DNA of 64,000 nucleotides. It comes from Littorina saxatilis. Lineage: Eukaryota; Mollusca; Gastropoda; Littorinimorpha; Littorinidae. The translations under genes were made by a program, and so were the position numbers. Positions 10,164 through 21,785 of this stretch are shown piece by piece. Position 1 is the first letter of the stretch. Each line of letters opens with the position of its first letter. The stretch is from NCBI RefSeq assembly GCF_037325665.1, contig NC_090250.1:31060369-31124368 (forward strand), in the 5' to 3' direction. Below the pieces are notes generated by a model that saw only the letters and a program-made list of their open reading frames with translations, made no database searches and was not told the origin of the DNA.

Positions 10164-13100
10164 CTTCAGATGTCTCTTGGTGGGTTGCATATACTGACCT
10201 AGGGTCAAACAGTCAACATCTATCTTCCTCAGATCTGCCCACACAACAAAAACATCACCAACTCAAATGAGGTTAATAAATCACAAGTCATGTGGCTTTG
10301 CTGGAAGCCAGAATTCCCTTTTTTAACAGGTGAGGTGTTCCGGCAGCAATGTGCAGGAAGAAAAAAAATACTGGTGTGTAACAAGAATCAAGGACATTTC
10401 AGGCAGAGGTTTCGCAGCCCACATACACTCATGTAACTGTTACTACAGTGAAACCTCCCTTTTAAGACTCCCCCAATTTAAGACCTTGCTTATTCAGATC
10501 TTCTGTAAACTAATTTCCATTTTATGACCCCCTCCTTTTACGACCTAATTTTCTCAGATTTTTAAATTTTAGTTTAGGTATTACGGGGGTTTCACTGTAA
10601 TACAGTACAGTTTCTTACCTTCCATAACCCTGAGAACCTCATCGTCTGTCTCCCCAAGGCCCAGCATGATGGAGGTTTTGGTCACCATGTTGGGTCGCCC
10701 TTCTTTGGCTCGCTTCAACACTGCTAGAGACTGCTTGTAGTTTGCACGTGGGTCTCGAACAAATCTGAAGAAGAAACATCAGCCTATGAGTTCTTGGCTG
10801 AATGTTTACTACAGACGTCATGCTAGATGTTTTATGTTTTTTTTATGTTTTATGTTTCATGTGTGTCGTCCTATACAATTGTTCTTATAATCGTTTACAG
10901 GCAGACAGGGTGTGCCGAAGAAAAATTTCCATTTTTATGTAATATTTTAATGGACAATAAAGTGCTGTTATTGTTATTGTTATTATTGTTGTAAACAGGT
11001 ACTGCCTAACAGGCAGGAAGAATACCCCACACCAGACAGAAGTGTGAATATAACGGGACCTACGAATAACTACAATACATAAACAAGTCGCGTAAGGCGA
11101 AATTACTACATTTAGTCAAGCTGTGGAACTCACAGAATGAAACTGAACGTAGTCCGCCGCTAGTGAAAGTGACGAGCCTGTTTGGCGCTGTAGCGGTTGC
11201 GCTGTGCTTCATAGCACGCTTTACTGTACCTCTCTTCGTTTTAACTTTCTGAGCGTGTTTTTAATCCAAACATATCATATCTATATGTTTTTGGAATCAG
11301 GAACCGACAAGGAATAAGATGAAATAGTTTTTAAAACGATTTCGGAAATTTAATTTTAATCATAATTTTTATGTTTTTAATTTTCAGAGCTTGTTTTTAA
11401 TCCAAATATAACATATTTATATGTTTTTGGAATCAGAAAATGATGAAGAATAAGATGAACGTAAATTTGGATCGTTTTATAAATTTTTATTTTTTTTTAC
11501 AATTTTCAGATTTTTAATGACCAAAGTCATTAATTAATTTTTAAGCCACCATGCTGAAATACAATACCGAAGTCCGGCCTTCGTCGAAGATTGCTTGGCC
11601 AAAATTTCAATCAATTTGATTGAAAAATGAGGGTGTGACAGTGCCGCCTCAACTTTTACAAAAAGCCGGATATGACGTCATCAAAGACATTTATCGAAAA
11701 AAAGAAAAAAACGTCCGGGGATATCATTCCCAGGAACTCTCACGTCAAATTTCATAAAGATCGGTCCAGTAGTTTGGTCTGAATCGCTCTACACACACAC
11801 ACACACACAGACAGACACACATACACACACACACACACACACCACGACCCTCGTCTCGATTCCCCCCTCTACGTTAAAACATTTAGTCAAAACTTGACTA
11901 AATGTAAAAAGAAAAAATAATGATTGATATTGCTTGACTTGCTGCGCCCCTTAAGAACATTTGTTTAACAAAAAACACATTCCAGACACATTTTCTGCAT
12001 TCAAAATAGGTTGGAAAACATTCTAATGTCATATAATCATACAAATATCCTGTGTCCAGAGACTAATTCTTGTCTTTCTCAAATGGTACCAAAGACAATG
12101 AGGTGCTTTCAAATACGGAGCACTCTGTTACAGCACAGGTATTTTGTCATCAGCACACAAGTGCACAGTACCCTTCAAAAGAAAACACTCGCACACACAG
12201 TACACACTCACACACACACACATACACAACACACACACATACATAAAACCACTAACTTCTGCAGTTCAGCAACTGTTTCCACATTGTGAGCGTAGACATC
12301 GAGCCCTGAGTCGGCCACTGTATCCACACCTCTCAGGTCTCCCCGAAAGTCGGGCGTCAAGCACTCCACAAGCACCTGTGGTTTCCTGTACACAGAACAC
12401 AGACCAGGTTGGATATAACAATTCTGAAGAGAAACCAGTTTGAATCAAAATTCTATTAGTCTTGGATATTTAACTGATATAGGTTTTAACCTTTGTTAGT
12501 GCAACCAGGGTTTCTAGAAACCAAGGTATAGTCCAACCTGCCCTGGCGGCCCACCTGTCCACAATGACCATCGCAGAGGATCCCCATTCATTTTTGTCTA
12601 ATAATTAACCTTTCCCCACTGACCACCCGTCTATAACGACCACATATGGTCAGTTCCTTGGGTGGTCGTGAGAGACAGGTTTGACTGTACAGTACCCGGC
12701 AAAAAAAACGCAACTCATTTGCGGCCACTGTTGCAAGTGATTTTTCATCACTTTCAATTGTCCTAAAATATGAACCAGATAAGGTAAATCAAAAAGAAAA
12801 ACAGATTCTTTCGCCAGGTACTGTACATGGTTTTGATTTTGTGCAAGCTCATGTAAATATGACCTGTTGTAACTGAAGCGATGAAATTTGAAATTTGTTG
12901 AATGCGAGTTGTATGCTAAAAAGGGGATAATTGGAACTTGGTACTACAGCGTGTATCTGTAGCATAGGATTTGGCAGGTCAGAAGTTTTCAAGTTAAAAA
13001 ACATTACATAGATTTGCATTGAACCTCTCTGCATGTTTTTTTGCTTTAGCCCACACTAAACCATGCTGATTCTGTACCCCTTTCAAGAGAATAGGACACA

Positions 13101-16100
13101 AGAATCACATCGACTTCCTTGTGGTCAACTGCATAAATCTGATGTAAGTTTCACTATACCTGCTTTTGATTTCTCGTACTGTCTGAGCAAAATGGGCAGC
13201 CCCACCATCAGGCATGTCTGTGAAAGGAAAACATTGGTCAGCAAATGAAGTTCTTCCACACTATAAGTTCACGCAATACATAACAGCACACTCACCGGAC
13301 AGCCAGATTATCAACCATTTGTCATGAGGCAGACTCACTCAGAGGAGTCAAAAAGCAGTTTCCAATGAAAGACAGGAATGAATGCGTTTGCCTAGTTATT
13401 CACATGAAGCTTCGTAATTTACACTGCTGCATTTAACCAGTACGAAATGATGTGCAGTTCATTTGTATGATGTGCAGCTCTAACATAACAGAGGATATGA
13501 CTTTTGTCCTGTCACAATAGGAGGAGATGAGCAAAGGTACAAAAAAGAATTTACTCTAAATATGTCATTTACAGATTACTGCGCTGATGTGGGGATTTAT
13601 GCATACTGATTGATTCATGCTTTCAATGCAATGTACAAACAAAAAGAATCACAAACTCAAGAGTCTCAAAGTCTTACCTACAAACAGGTAATCGAGGCAA
13701 AAGATGCAAAGGCACTATAATGTAGCTTAGCATTCAGTTCACCACATAGGCCAACAGAGAAAACTGGTATGCTTCACCAACTGTACCTACCATCCCTGTC
13801 TACAGATGTGAGGACCACATAGTCCAGTCCCCACTGTGCTATAGCCTCTGCAGTGTGGACTGGTTCATTTGGATCAGGGGGTGGTGGGTTCCTTGCTGTC
13901 TTGACAGAGCAGAATCGACAACCCCTTGTACAGGTGTCTCCCAGTACCTACAGGAAAAAAGTAACCGAGAAAGAAGAGTAATGGTGAATAAGATAAGTGG
14001 CTTGCAAAGCATCCTGCCCCTCCAATTGGATATAGACCATGATGCATTTCTTTGCAGTTTCCTGACACCATCTTCATCTACCAAATTATCTCGAGTCACA
14101 ACTCCAATCATCAACGAACCTGACTAATAACACGGTCACAACACTATCTGCTTCTCTTTTGAAATTATTTCACGGCTTATCAGAGGAAATGTGCAAAGAA
14201 CAACAACAAAAACAAGAAATGATGGATGAATACCACACAAGTAGAAACACACATTCTGCCCATCAAAATCATTTAACTAACAATCACAACATACGATCTA
14301 ATCAAAATCATTCATTTTCACTAACAATCATAACTGCAATTCATTCTCAAAGATGTCCATGTCATCATAGCTCTGACCACAAAAGACTGAGGTAAGTTCA
14401 CACAGACTATGACCCGATGAGGTGAAAGTTACCATGATTGTGGCAGTTGCTGTTCCACTCTGACCTCCCCAGCATTCTCCTATGTTCGGACACTTGGCCT
14501 CCTCGCACACCTGCACAGAAAATAGTACATCCTGATTAAACACACTGCAGGGTTTGCAATGATTTTAGTGATATGTGTAGGTAAAATGACATAAAGCAAG
14601 AGCTTTCTTTGCGCAGTGATACGGTTAAAATGAGTATGGCACCCAAAAAATGTAATATTTGTGACAATGAGCACAATCCCGGCACTGCTATGTCATTTCT
14701 TATTTAGTATTTATGTAGACAGCCACTATGAAATAGAATTTGTCTAAACGCCTCTTCTGCTTTCAATCCAAACTTTTTGATAACTGTACAGGCGTACAAT
14801 TTACTAACTAGTACAAACACAACAATCCCATCAGGGGTCTTGACAGGTGCCTTACCAATTCTTCACAAAAGATACAAAGAAGTTTTGTTACAGTAGAAAA
14901 AGGGGCTGGGTGGGGGTGGCTGCAGTTAAGGCATTCACAAGAAAGTTAATAACATACTGTGTGGAGATTAAGATTTCTCAAAGATGATTTCAAGTGACTG
15001 TAGTTTTCACCCATTGGGATTTCCCTCTTCAGCCATTCTGGTAGCCTCAGCCTGAAACCATACATTGTACAAAATAATATAAATATAACACACAAAACAC
15101 ATTATATGAAAAACAAACAGACAACAAGTGCAACAAAAGTATCAGAAAAGCTAAACTTTCTGACACACACAAAAAAAAGCTTTTCAATCTTTTGACATTT
15201 TACAAGGTAGGTGCCAAAGAATATAATAACTGGAAGAGTTCTGCATTGTTGAAGCAATTGATCATAAGGTAGTTTGTTCAAAAGGACACTTAATTGAATG
15301 GGCATAGATCAGTTAAAGTAGACATTCAATCAACAACACAAATTGATCAACAACACACTTGATCAAAAAGTCTCCACACTACTACAACTCCAATGTGAGA
15401 TTTATATGTATACATGTATATTCATGTATATCATCCCTTTCAATATGGTGTGTGCGTATGTATTCTAATCAGCTAATGTTCCAGTCTCATGTACACGTAC
15501 CAACAACCACATTAGACCAGTAAATGCTTGCCTGATGAAATGTTTCATGAAAAAAAGTTGCTGGGTTGTAGAAAAAGCATCTTATTAAAATAAAAAATTT
15601 AAATAAAATTTAAAAAACATTTATACACACACACAAATAGGTCTTTCATTTAAGTGAAATCAATTTAATCCTCAAGACATCCAGTTAAAATATAGTCGCT
15701 TGCACAAATGGATACAGGTACACTTTCTACCTTTCTCCCTTGACTCTTTTGATGCTGCCTTCTCCTTCATAGTGCGGCACATCATCGTTGATGAAGTCTG
15801 CCAAGCTAGGCCCTTCTGCGATTTTTTCTCTCTGGTCCTTGCTCAGTGTGGCATAGTGACAGCTTTCACCCCTTGATCGTGAACCTGCTCTTCCCTGTGA
15901 AAAGTAAGTTGAAAGGAATTTATAAAATCTTCTAAGTCAAGTGATTGGACATGTACAAAACATGTATCACTTCTATTAGTTCTATGTTGTTGTGTTTTTT
16001 GTTTTTTTTACAGTGGAACCCCCCTCTCAAGACCTATAAGAAGCAGAAAAAGGATGATGTCTTAAAATAGAGGTAAATTTACAGAGGTTAATTATGAACA

Positions 16101-16888
16101 GACAATTTGCAAAATCAAAGTCATTAAAAGGGGGAAGTCTAAAATCAGGGGGTCTTAAAATGGGGGTCCACTGTACTACTACCGGGTAGTACTATGTGAA
16201 GTCACATAACATGCGATTTTGTGTGTGTGTAGATTGTTTGGTAAAACTAAAACCTCCCTGTATATTCTTCTCTTATTTAGTATTGGGCCTACCTCTCCTG
16301 ATACTGTGATAATAAAATCAAGCCTATGAAAATGTATTTAACACACACATGACACACTCTCTCTCTCTCTCTACCCCCCTCCACACACATACACTGAGAC
16401 AGACACACACAAGAATGTTGAGTTGCCAGCTGTTCATCTCTCACAGCTCTTCAGTCCTTGGACTTATTTTGCTGAGGGTGAAAGAGAAAGACTGAAAGTC
16501 AGTGAAACGAGCCCAGGTTAGTACTAGGTAGTCAAATACATTTAGGAAGGAAAGACCAATCAATGTCCTTCTCTTTGAATGGTTATCGGTGCGGCATGGC
16601 CAAAACTGTAATATGACCGCATCTAGTACCGTGGGCATAACAAACATTTTGTGAAGGGCAACATTATAAGTTCTTCTGATCTAAATTCTAAGTTTACGCA
16701 ATCACAACCTTGAAAGAGTACTCTTGCATCATTCTCTTTCCACAACTAACCATGTAATCTCAGTAAACCGAATAGAATTTTTGCCTTTTTATGCAGTGAA
16801 CGCTTACCACTTTTAAAAAGCATGTCCTTCCGCTTTTCTTGCAAAGCAGAAATCGAAAGCGTACGGTGTTTACGACCCCGGCAGCCAT
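8474..16888 (-). CDS. LIAS: Lipoyl synthase, mitochondrial (LIAS), complete, 11 coding exons, 388 aa
   Basis: Exons, 5' to 3': 16888-16808, 15894-15731, 15051-14958, 14510-14433, 13947-13791, 13217-13160, 12385-12257, 10764-10619, 10234-10164, 9105-8994, 8550-8474. They sum to 1167 bases in one frame, stop TAA. Residues 1-27 are basic, with alanine and phenylalanine and no acidic residue, fitting a mitochondrial presequence. Known role: this radical-SAM enzyme inserts two sulfurs into octanoylated lipoyl domains of pyruvate and 2-oxoglutarate dehydrogenases and glycine cleavage H protein. Visible motifs are C115-x4-C120-x5-C126 (auxiliary cluster), C145-x3-C149-x2-C152 (radical-SAM cluster) and the C-terminal RSSY (358-361), whose serine ligates the auxiliary cluster. 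Length is close to the human protein (about 372 aa). No broken residue is seen. Neighbours are unrelated. Confidence 0.97.
8994..9105 (-). CDS. LIAS: LIAS exon 10, conserved RSSY
   Basis: Encodes [20 protein letters not shown] and then [14 protein letters not shown] (residues 327-363). It includes the serine that ligates the auxiliary cluster in lipoyl synthases. Confidence 0.95.
9180..10052 (+). mobile_element. 0.8-kb repeat with ATTTAGTCAAG terminal hairpin, copy 1
   Basis: Starts with hairpin TATTTAGTCAA-GTT-TTGACTAAATA and then ACGTAGAGGGGGGAATCGAG, an internal (GT)n and TGACGTCATATCCGGCTTTT. It ends CTTGACTAAATGTTGTATTT then CGCCTTACGCGACTT. No coding capacity. Non-autonomous; both ends carry inward-pointing ACATTTAGTCAAG-like repeats, but superfamily is undecided. 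Lies in the LIAS intron between exons 9 and 10. Confidence 0.75.
10164..10234 (-). CDS. LIAS: LIAS exon 9
   Basis: Encodes [20 protein letters not shown] and then RHLK. On the minus strand the downstream intron begins GTGAGT and then runs straight into a (GT)n tract. Confidence 0.95.
10446..10600. mobile_element. Small MITE, CAGTGRAACC family
   Basis: TACAGTGAAACCTCCCTTTT opens it and the reverse form GGGGGTTTCACTGTA closes it. The interior is AAGACC-rich. Probably pogo-like (inference). Lies in the LIAS intron between exons 8 and 9. Confidence 0.6.
10619..10764 (-). CDS. LIAS: LIAS exon 8
   Basis: Encodes [20 protein letters not shown] and [16 protein letters not shown]. It is flanked by oppositely oriented copies of the 0.8-kb repeat. 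Confidence 0.95.
10815..10995 (+). repeat. Probable LINE 3' end
   Basis: Ends GGACAATAAAGTGCTGTTAT followed by (TTATTG)n, a tail layout typical of non-LTR retrotransposons. No ORF. Confidence 0.35.
11083..11910 (-). mobile_element. ATTTAGTCAAG hairpin repeat, copy 2 (inverted)
   Basis: Same family as 9180..10052, opposite orientation. Starts ACAAGTCGCGTAAGGCGAAA and ends with the hairpin ACATTTAGTCAAAACTTGAC. Lies in the LIAS intron between exons 7 and 8. Confidence 0.75.
12257..12385 (-). CDS. LIAS: LIAS exon 7
   Basis: Encodes [14 protein letters not shown] and [17 protein letters not shown]. The donor is GTTAGT. The start at 12385 rather than 12375 is chosen because it restores RKPQ and the frame. 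Confidence 0.93.
12527..12697. mobile_element. Small MITE, TACAGTCAAACCTGTC family
   Basis: The left end AGTCCAACCTGCCC pairs with the right end GACAGGTTTGACTGTA. A relative is at 53585..53763. Confidence 0.6.
13160..13217 (-). CDS. LIAS: LIAS exon 6
   Basis: This 58-base exon encodes [25 protein letters not shown] is a family signature. Confidence 0.93.
13791..13947 (-). CDS. LIAS: LIAS exon 5, radical-SAM cysteines
   Basis: Encodes [20 protein letters not shown] (Cys 145, 149, 152) and [14 protein letters not shown]. Confidence 0.97.
14433..14510 (-). CDS. LIAS: LIAS exon 4, auxiliary [4Fe-4S] cysteines
   Basis: Encodes [16 protein letters not shown] and then the ATATIM stretch. The three cysteines are residues 115, 120 and 126. 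Confidence 0.97.
14958..15051 (-). CDS. LIAS: LIAS exon 3
   Basis: Encodes [20 protein letters not shown] and then [11 protein letters not shown]. The family signature LRLPxWLKxxIP is clear. The donor is GTATGT. Confidence 0.95.
15731..15894 (-). CDS. LIAS: LIAS exon 2
   Basis: Encodes the N-terminal linker, including [11 protein letters not shown] and KRVKGER. The donor is AG|GTAGAA and the codon is split as AG+G (Arg). Confidence 0.92.
16009..16176. mobile_element. Small MITE, CAGTGGAACC family
   Basis: TACAGTGGAACCCCCC ... GGGGGTCCACTGTA, about 168 bp, in the LIAS intron between exons 1 and 2. Confidence 0.65.
16808..16888 (-). CDS. LIAS: LIAS exon 1, start and presequence
   Basis: Encodes 27 residues from [15 protein letters not shown]. 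The donor is GTG|GTAAGC. An in-frame upstream ATG exists farther out, but this one begins the presequence-like stretch and is preceded by an ETS-like TTTCCGG about 30 bases upstream. Confidence 0.85.
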
Positions 16889-17516
16889 AGTTTGATGTCC
16901 ATTAGTCTTTTTACCGGAAACTCTCAGAATACCAGCGTTTCTACCAAAGTGCCTTAGATGTATTTTTTTGCCTGAGAGTGAGAAAAATCTGCATGGAAGG
17001 TCCATACAAAAAATCAGAGTACAGAAAAAAAAATCATAATACAAACACTAAGAAAAAGCCAAAATGAAATTACAAAAAAATAGTTATTACAAAAATTGAT
17101 GAAGTGGGCATGGGGATGGTATTTAAGTGTCTGTAAGTCAAAGGGTGACTTACATTGGAAGGCTGAAGAGTGCATCTGCCCTAGGACAGAATAAATCTCT
17201 CCATATGTCTCTCGTCTGACTGAGTGCTGCTAGTGACCAGACTACATATATCAGTGGCAGTTTAGCTAGAATGTGGCACAGTGTATCAAAGATTACAGTT
17301 GGTTTAATATTTTGCTCAGGATTGTTGCATCTCTTTTTCCTCAGTTTATGTTGTGCAATACACACCACTGGAAAATACATTACACTTGACAACAATTACA
17401 ATTTTGTGTGTGTGTGTAGCAAACCCAATCAATTTGAAATAGTTTCCATCTATGGGGGTCCTTTACGTCCTCACAGATACTAATATCTATTAGGGACATG
17501 AAAACTGGTAATGTGT

Positions 17517-17646
17517 TAGGGGGGGGCAGGGGGGCGGGGGGGGGGAGGGAGGCCGGAAGGAGAGAGGGAGGGAGGATGTCGGGGGGCAGGGGGGCGGGGG
17601 GGGGGGGGAGGGAGGCCGGAAGGAGAGAGGGAGGGAGGATGTCGGA
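17517..17646 (+). repeat. G-rich tandem duplication
   Basis: Two copies of about 62 bases: a run of G tracts, then GGAGGGAGGCCGGAAGGAGA and GAGGGAGGGAGGATGTC. The many G runs could form quadruplexes. Confidence 0.75.
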
Positions 17647-17966
17647 GCGGGTAAGTGTGGTGATAAAAGTTTATTAAAAGATTTCGGTTCGTTTCTTCGT
17701 TTCTGTGTATATTGTCTTCAAACGCGTTTTTGGGGTAGGGTTTGTTATTTGTTTAAAAGAAAACGTTTATTTCGAAAAAGAATACTTTTTAAAGAGATAA
17801 AAATTTCAGATCCATTTTATAAAACCAAAGGTTAAAACATGATCCAGCTTTATACAGAGAGAAAATAAGAACCAGTATATACAGTACGCACGTCTTGTTA
17901 TATTTACATTTTAAAAGGCTATGCCACAGTGACACAACGAACATTCATACACACAAATATCCGTCG

Positions 17967-18030
17967 CGATATAACCTTGAACGGTTGAAAACGACGTTAA
18001 ACACCAAATAAATAAAGAAAGAAAGACACA
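17967..18030 (-). repeat. Short reversed fragment of the TTTGGTGTTTAACGTC repeat
   Basis: Reverse complement of the family's 5' end (CGCGATATAACC ... AACGACGTTAAACACCAAAT then AAATAAAGAAAG). Confidence 0.6.
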
Positions 18031-18863
18031 CAAATATGTATATCTACATTTACTGGCAAGCCAGGCACTCCGCCTACGCCCCGGCCGTCACTGAGCTGGC
18101 ATGGGTGCCTGTTCCAGGAATAACTTAAAAGCTCGGTGAGGCACCGAGTACATATATTACGGACATCTAAAAGTACTTTTAGGGTAAAAGGGTTGCTTTT
18201 TAAAAGGTGTATTTATTAAGTAAGAAGGTTTATTTTATTTAAAAGTGGTGGCCTGCCATTTTATAACCCTTGGTTGGGTATGGATGGGGGGGGGGGGGGT
18301 ATAAGGCCTCATCGGTGGTGTCGTGGTAGCACCTGGTTTGTCAGTTTTTAGCCGTGACAAGGGCAGAGTTTCCATCATTATTTGTCCCGATCCATATTGT
18401 TAGAAAACTGAAAAAAAAAAAACAATCTTTAAAGCAGAACATGCATGTAGATGCTGCAAGCTGAGAGTTAGCCTGACGCAAAAAGCTGTATGAGCAATTT
18501 CGTTTGCAAGCACAGAAAAACTTGCTTAACTCTTCCAATAGCCAAAATAGGTATCATACCATAAAAAAGTTAAGACCAAAAAGCAATACTCTGGTAAGGG
18601 GAACAACAATTATAAGTTGCTCTTTCAGTCAATGCAGTCATTTGATACCCGGCCTCCCCTGGATTTTCAAAACAAATTCTTATTACGATTTTGACTTGTT
18701 GTTTAGGCTTTTTATTTATGATTTTTGTTGTAATCTTATTTCTTCATTAAATTTGTCCGGCATTCAAGGGGTGCATTTTAACGATTTATAACCAAACACG
18801 AGACTTCTGAACAATGTTTGTTAGTACAGAATGACGGGAAAATTACTGCCCCCCGCCTTCCTT

Positions 18864-20036
18864 TTTACATTTAGTCAAGTTTTGACTAAATCTTTTAACA
18901 TAGAGGGGGAATCGAGACGAGGGTCGCGGTGTATGTGTGTGTGTGTGTGTGTGTGACGGTGTGTGTGTGTGTCTGTCTGTGCGTGTGTGTGTGTGTGTGT
19001 CTGTCTGTGCGTGTGTGTGTGTGTGTAGAGCGATTCAGACCAAACTACTGGACCGATCTTTATGAAATTTGACATGAGAGTTCCTGGAAATGATATCCCC
19101 GGACGATTTTTTCTTGTTTTCGATAATACTTTTGATGACGTCATATCCGGCTTTTTGTAAAAGTTGAGGCGGCACTGTCACACCCTCATTTTTCAATCAA
19201 ATTGATTGAAATTTTTGTAAAGCAATCTTCGACGAAGGCCGGACTTCCGTATTGCATTTCAGCATGGAGGCTTAACAATTAATAATCTTCTTCTTCTTCT
19301 GCGTTCGTGGGCTGAAACTCCCACGTACACTCGTGTTTTTTGCACAAGTGGAATTTTACGTGTATGACCGTTTTTTACCCCGCCATTTAGGCAGCCATAC
19401 GCCGTTTTCGGAGGAAGCATGCTGGGTATTTTCGTGTATTTATAACCCACCGAACTCTGACATGGATTACAGGATCTTTTTCGTGCGCACTTGGTCTTGT
19501 GCTTGCGTGTACACACGGGGGTGTTCGGACACCGAGGAGAGTCTGCACACAAAGTTGACTCTGAGAAATAAATCTCTCGCCGAACGTGGGGACGAACTCA
19601 TGCTGACAGCGGCCAACTGGATACAAAACCAGCGCGCTACCGACTGAGCTACATCCCCGCCCCAAAATTAATAATGACTTTGGTCATTAAAAATCTGAAT
19701 ATTGTAATTAAAATTATTTGTTTATAAAACGATTCAAAATTACGTTTATCGTATTCTTTATCATTTTCTGATTCCAAAAACATATAAATATGTTATATTC
19801 GGATTAAAAACAAGCTCTGAAAATTAAAAATATAAAAATTATGATTAAAATTAAATTTCCAAAATCGTTTTCTGCAGCACAGCGCAACCGCTACCGCGCT
19901 AAACAGGCTCGTCACTTTCACTGCCTTTTGCACTAGCGGCGGACTACGGTCATTGTGAAAAAATGCAGTGCGTTCAGTTTCATTCTGTGAGTTCCACAGC
20001 TTGACTAAATGTGGTAATTTCGCCTTACGCGACTTT
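18864..20036 (+). mobile_element. ATTTAGTCAAG hairpin repeat, copy 3, split by a SINE
   Basis: Complete ends; a SINE at 19287..19665 interrupts it with a 10-base target-site duplication. Lies between LIAS and TRMT9B. Confidence 0.75.
19287..19665 (-). mobile_element. tRNA-derived SINE, nested
   Basis: The minus-strand head GATGTAGCTCAGTCGGTAGC gives a box A, with a B-box-like GAGTTCGTCCC. The core has AGATCCTGTAATCCATG and the tail is (GAA)n. AATTAATAAT flanks both sides (19277-19286 and 19666-19675). Confidence 0.85.
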
Positions 20037-20574
20037 TTTTTATAATTTGTTTTATACAAAACCTGGACTTTCCCCCATCTCACATGCCCCTAATGGCTTT
20101 GCTGTGAGGGCATACAACTTGAATGTTCTTTTTGCTGCTAGGACAGTTTAAATGATTTCATCAGATTTCTCCTGTTTATAGCCTAGCTTATAGGATCAGG
20201 AGGCATTAAAGTTAATTTATTAATAACTGTTGACAGATATATATGCAGCCACCCTGACTAAGTTTTTGAACTACATATTCATGACGTATTGACAATTATT
20301 TTGAATTGTTTTAAAGAACTATTATACATCTGCACAATTCTGCTGTGTTAGGTATGTTGAAGTTTTGTTTTCTTTGCTAAGGTATATTTGTTGTTATTCG
20401 TTGTGATGATGGTGATTGCGAGCATGTGCATGGCTTGAAGGGTAGACAGGCTTGTGATTGCATACACACACACACAAACAGGCACTTCGACAGGAGAGAG
20501 AGTTAGAGAGAGAGAGAGAGAGGTTATAATATCACACACACAAGTTGATATCAGTTCACCAGACAGGAACACTC

Positions 20575-20580
20575 TTTATT
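20575..20580 (-). other. Candidate distal poly(A) signal of TRMT9B
   Basis: AATAAA on the minus strand, 3.3 kb past the TRMT9B stop. No other gene lies between. Linking it to TRMT9B is inference. Confidence 0.3.
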
Positions 20581-21785
20581 TTATATCAAACAAACACTTA
20601 ATGTAAACTGAATACAACCACATTCACAACAGCATCTGCACACATTTGTATGCCTTTCTCACCTTACATTCCCAGAAACCACTGACCACCTGCATTACAC
20701 ATCTACCAAAACCATTCTTTTTCAGTACAAATTCTTATGAAATTTACAATTCATGGTATATTTGTATAAAAAGAACCACGTAACAAATAATGTAAAAGAG
20801 TACAAAATGCTATGCCTGTAAGAAAGAACACTGACATGTCCAATAATATTTAATGGCATTTACAGATACACTGAAGGCTGTTGTAATGCATTTGACACCA
20901 CCACATCTGCTCACAGAAAAAAAGCCACTGAAGTGATGAATGTAGAAGAAAATTAAGCCACTGGAGTGATGATTAAATGCTCTTTTTCATGAAGCATAAT
21001 ACATATAAATGACTTCATACACACCTGTACCAGCATACTTCTAATCAACTGTTAATACTAACACAAATACAAAACAAATTTATTCATGTTCGCCTTAATT
21101 CTTTCTGTCACTTCTTTTCATTCGTCAGATGGGAATGCCCGTCTCCTCTATGAAGGTGGCAGTGCACTGAAAGTCCCTCAGAGTTCACCTTAATTAAGAA
21201 CCCGAGTTCTTTTGACAAGATCTACCCACGCACACATCAAAACTAAAAAGAAATGCCCACAAACGCTCTTCTCAATTAAAAAACTGCATACAAATGACAT
21301 GTTTGACTTAGAAGTACTGGAGCTACAGTAATACACCAGATCCATTTAAAAAGGTTATCAAGGCCAAAACATTGCACAGTTTGAAAATAATACAGGTAAT
21401 AAAATAACCAACAGATCAGTGACAGCACAGTGTGAAAATCAAAAAGCCACACTGCCCACAAAAGGCCTCTCAAGTCTGTGTCAACCCTAAACCAGCAATA
21501 GATATGAAATAAGTGCAAAAGCATACATATGGACCTACACAAAAAAAACTACAAGATGATTCTCACAGCAAGACCAGAAAGTAACACAAGAAGCATTACA
21601 ACAACAACAACAAAAAAAAAACAAAAAAAATATTAATACAAAATAAAAGACTGGATCCTTTTTTAAGTGGCAATTTTCAGCAATAAAGTTGAATAGACCT
21701 GTCCCCTCTTCCAAAAGCACAAAATGAATTACAATTTAGAAAATGACAAAATAATAAAACTTCCATGATAATTATTTGTTTTAAC

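Larger units (their letters stand above)
16889..20560. other. Intergenic region between LIAS and TRMT9B
   Basis: No gene found. Holds the G-rich duplication, hairpin repeat copy 3 with its SINE, and microsatellites. Around 18060..18340 is unassigned. Confidence 0.4.

Noticed and set aside
19259-19665. About 90-105 codon ORFs on both strands, repeated at 39.7 kb and 62.0 kb
   Set aside because: They are open frames within copies of one tRNA-derived SINE.
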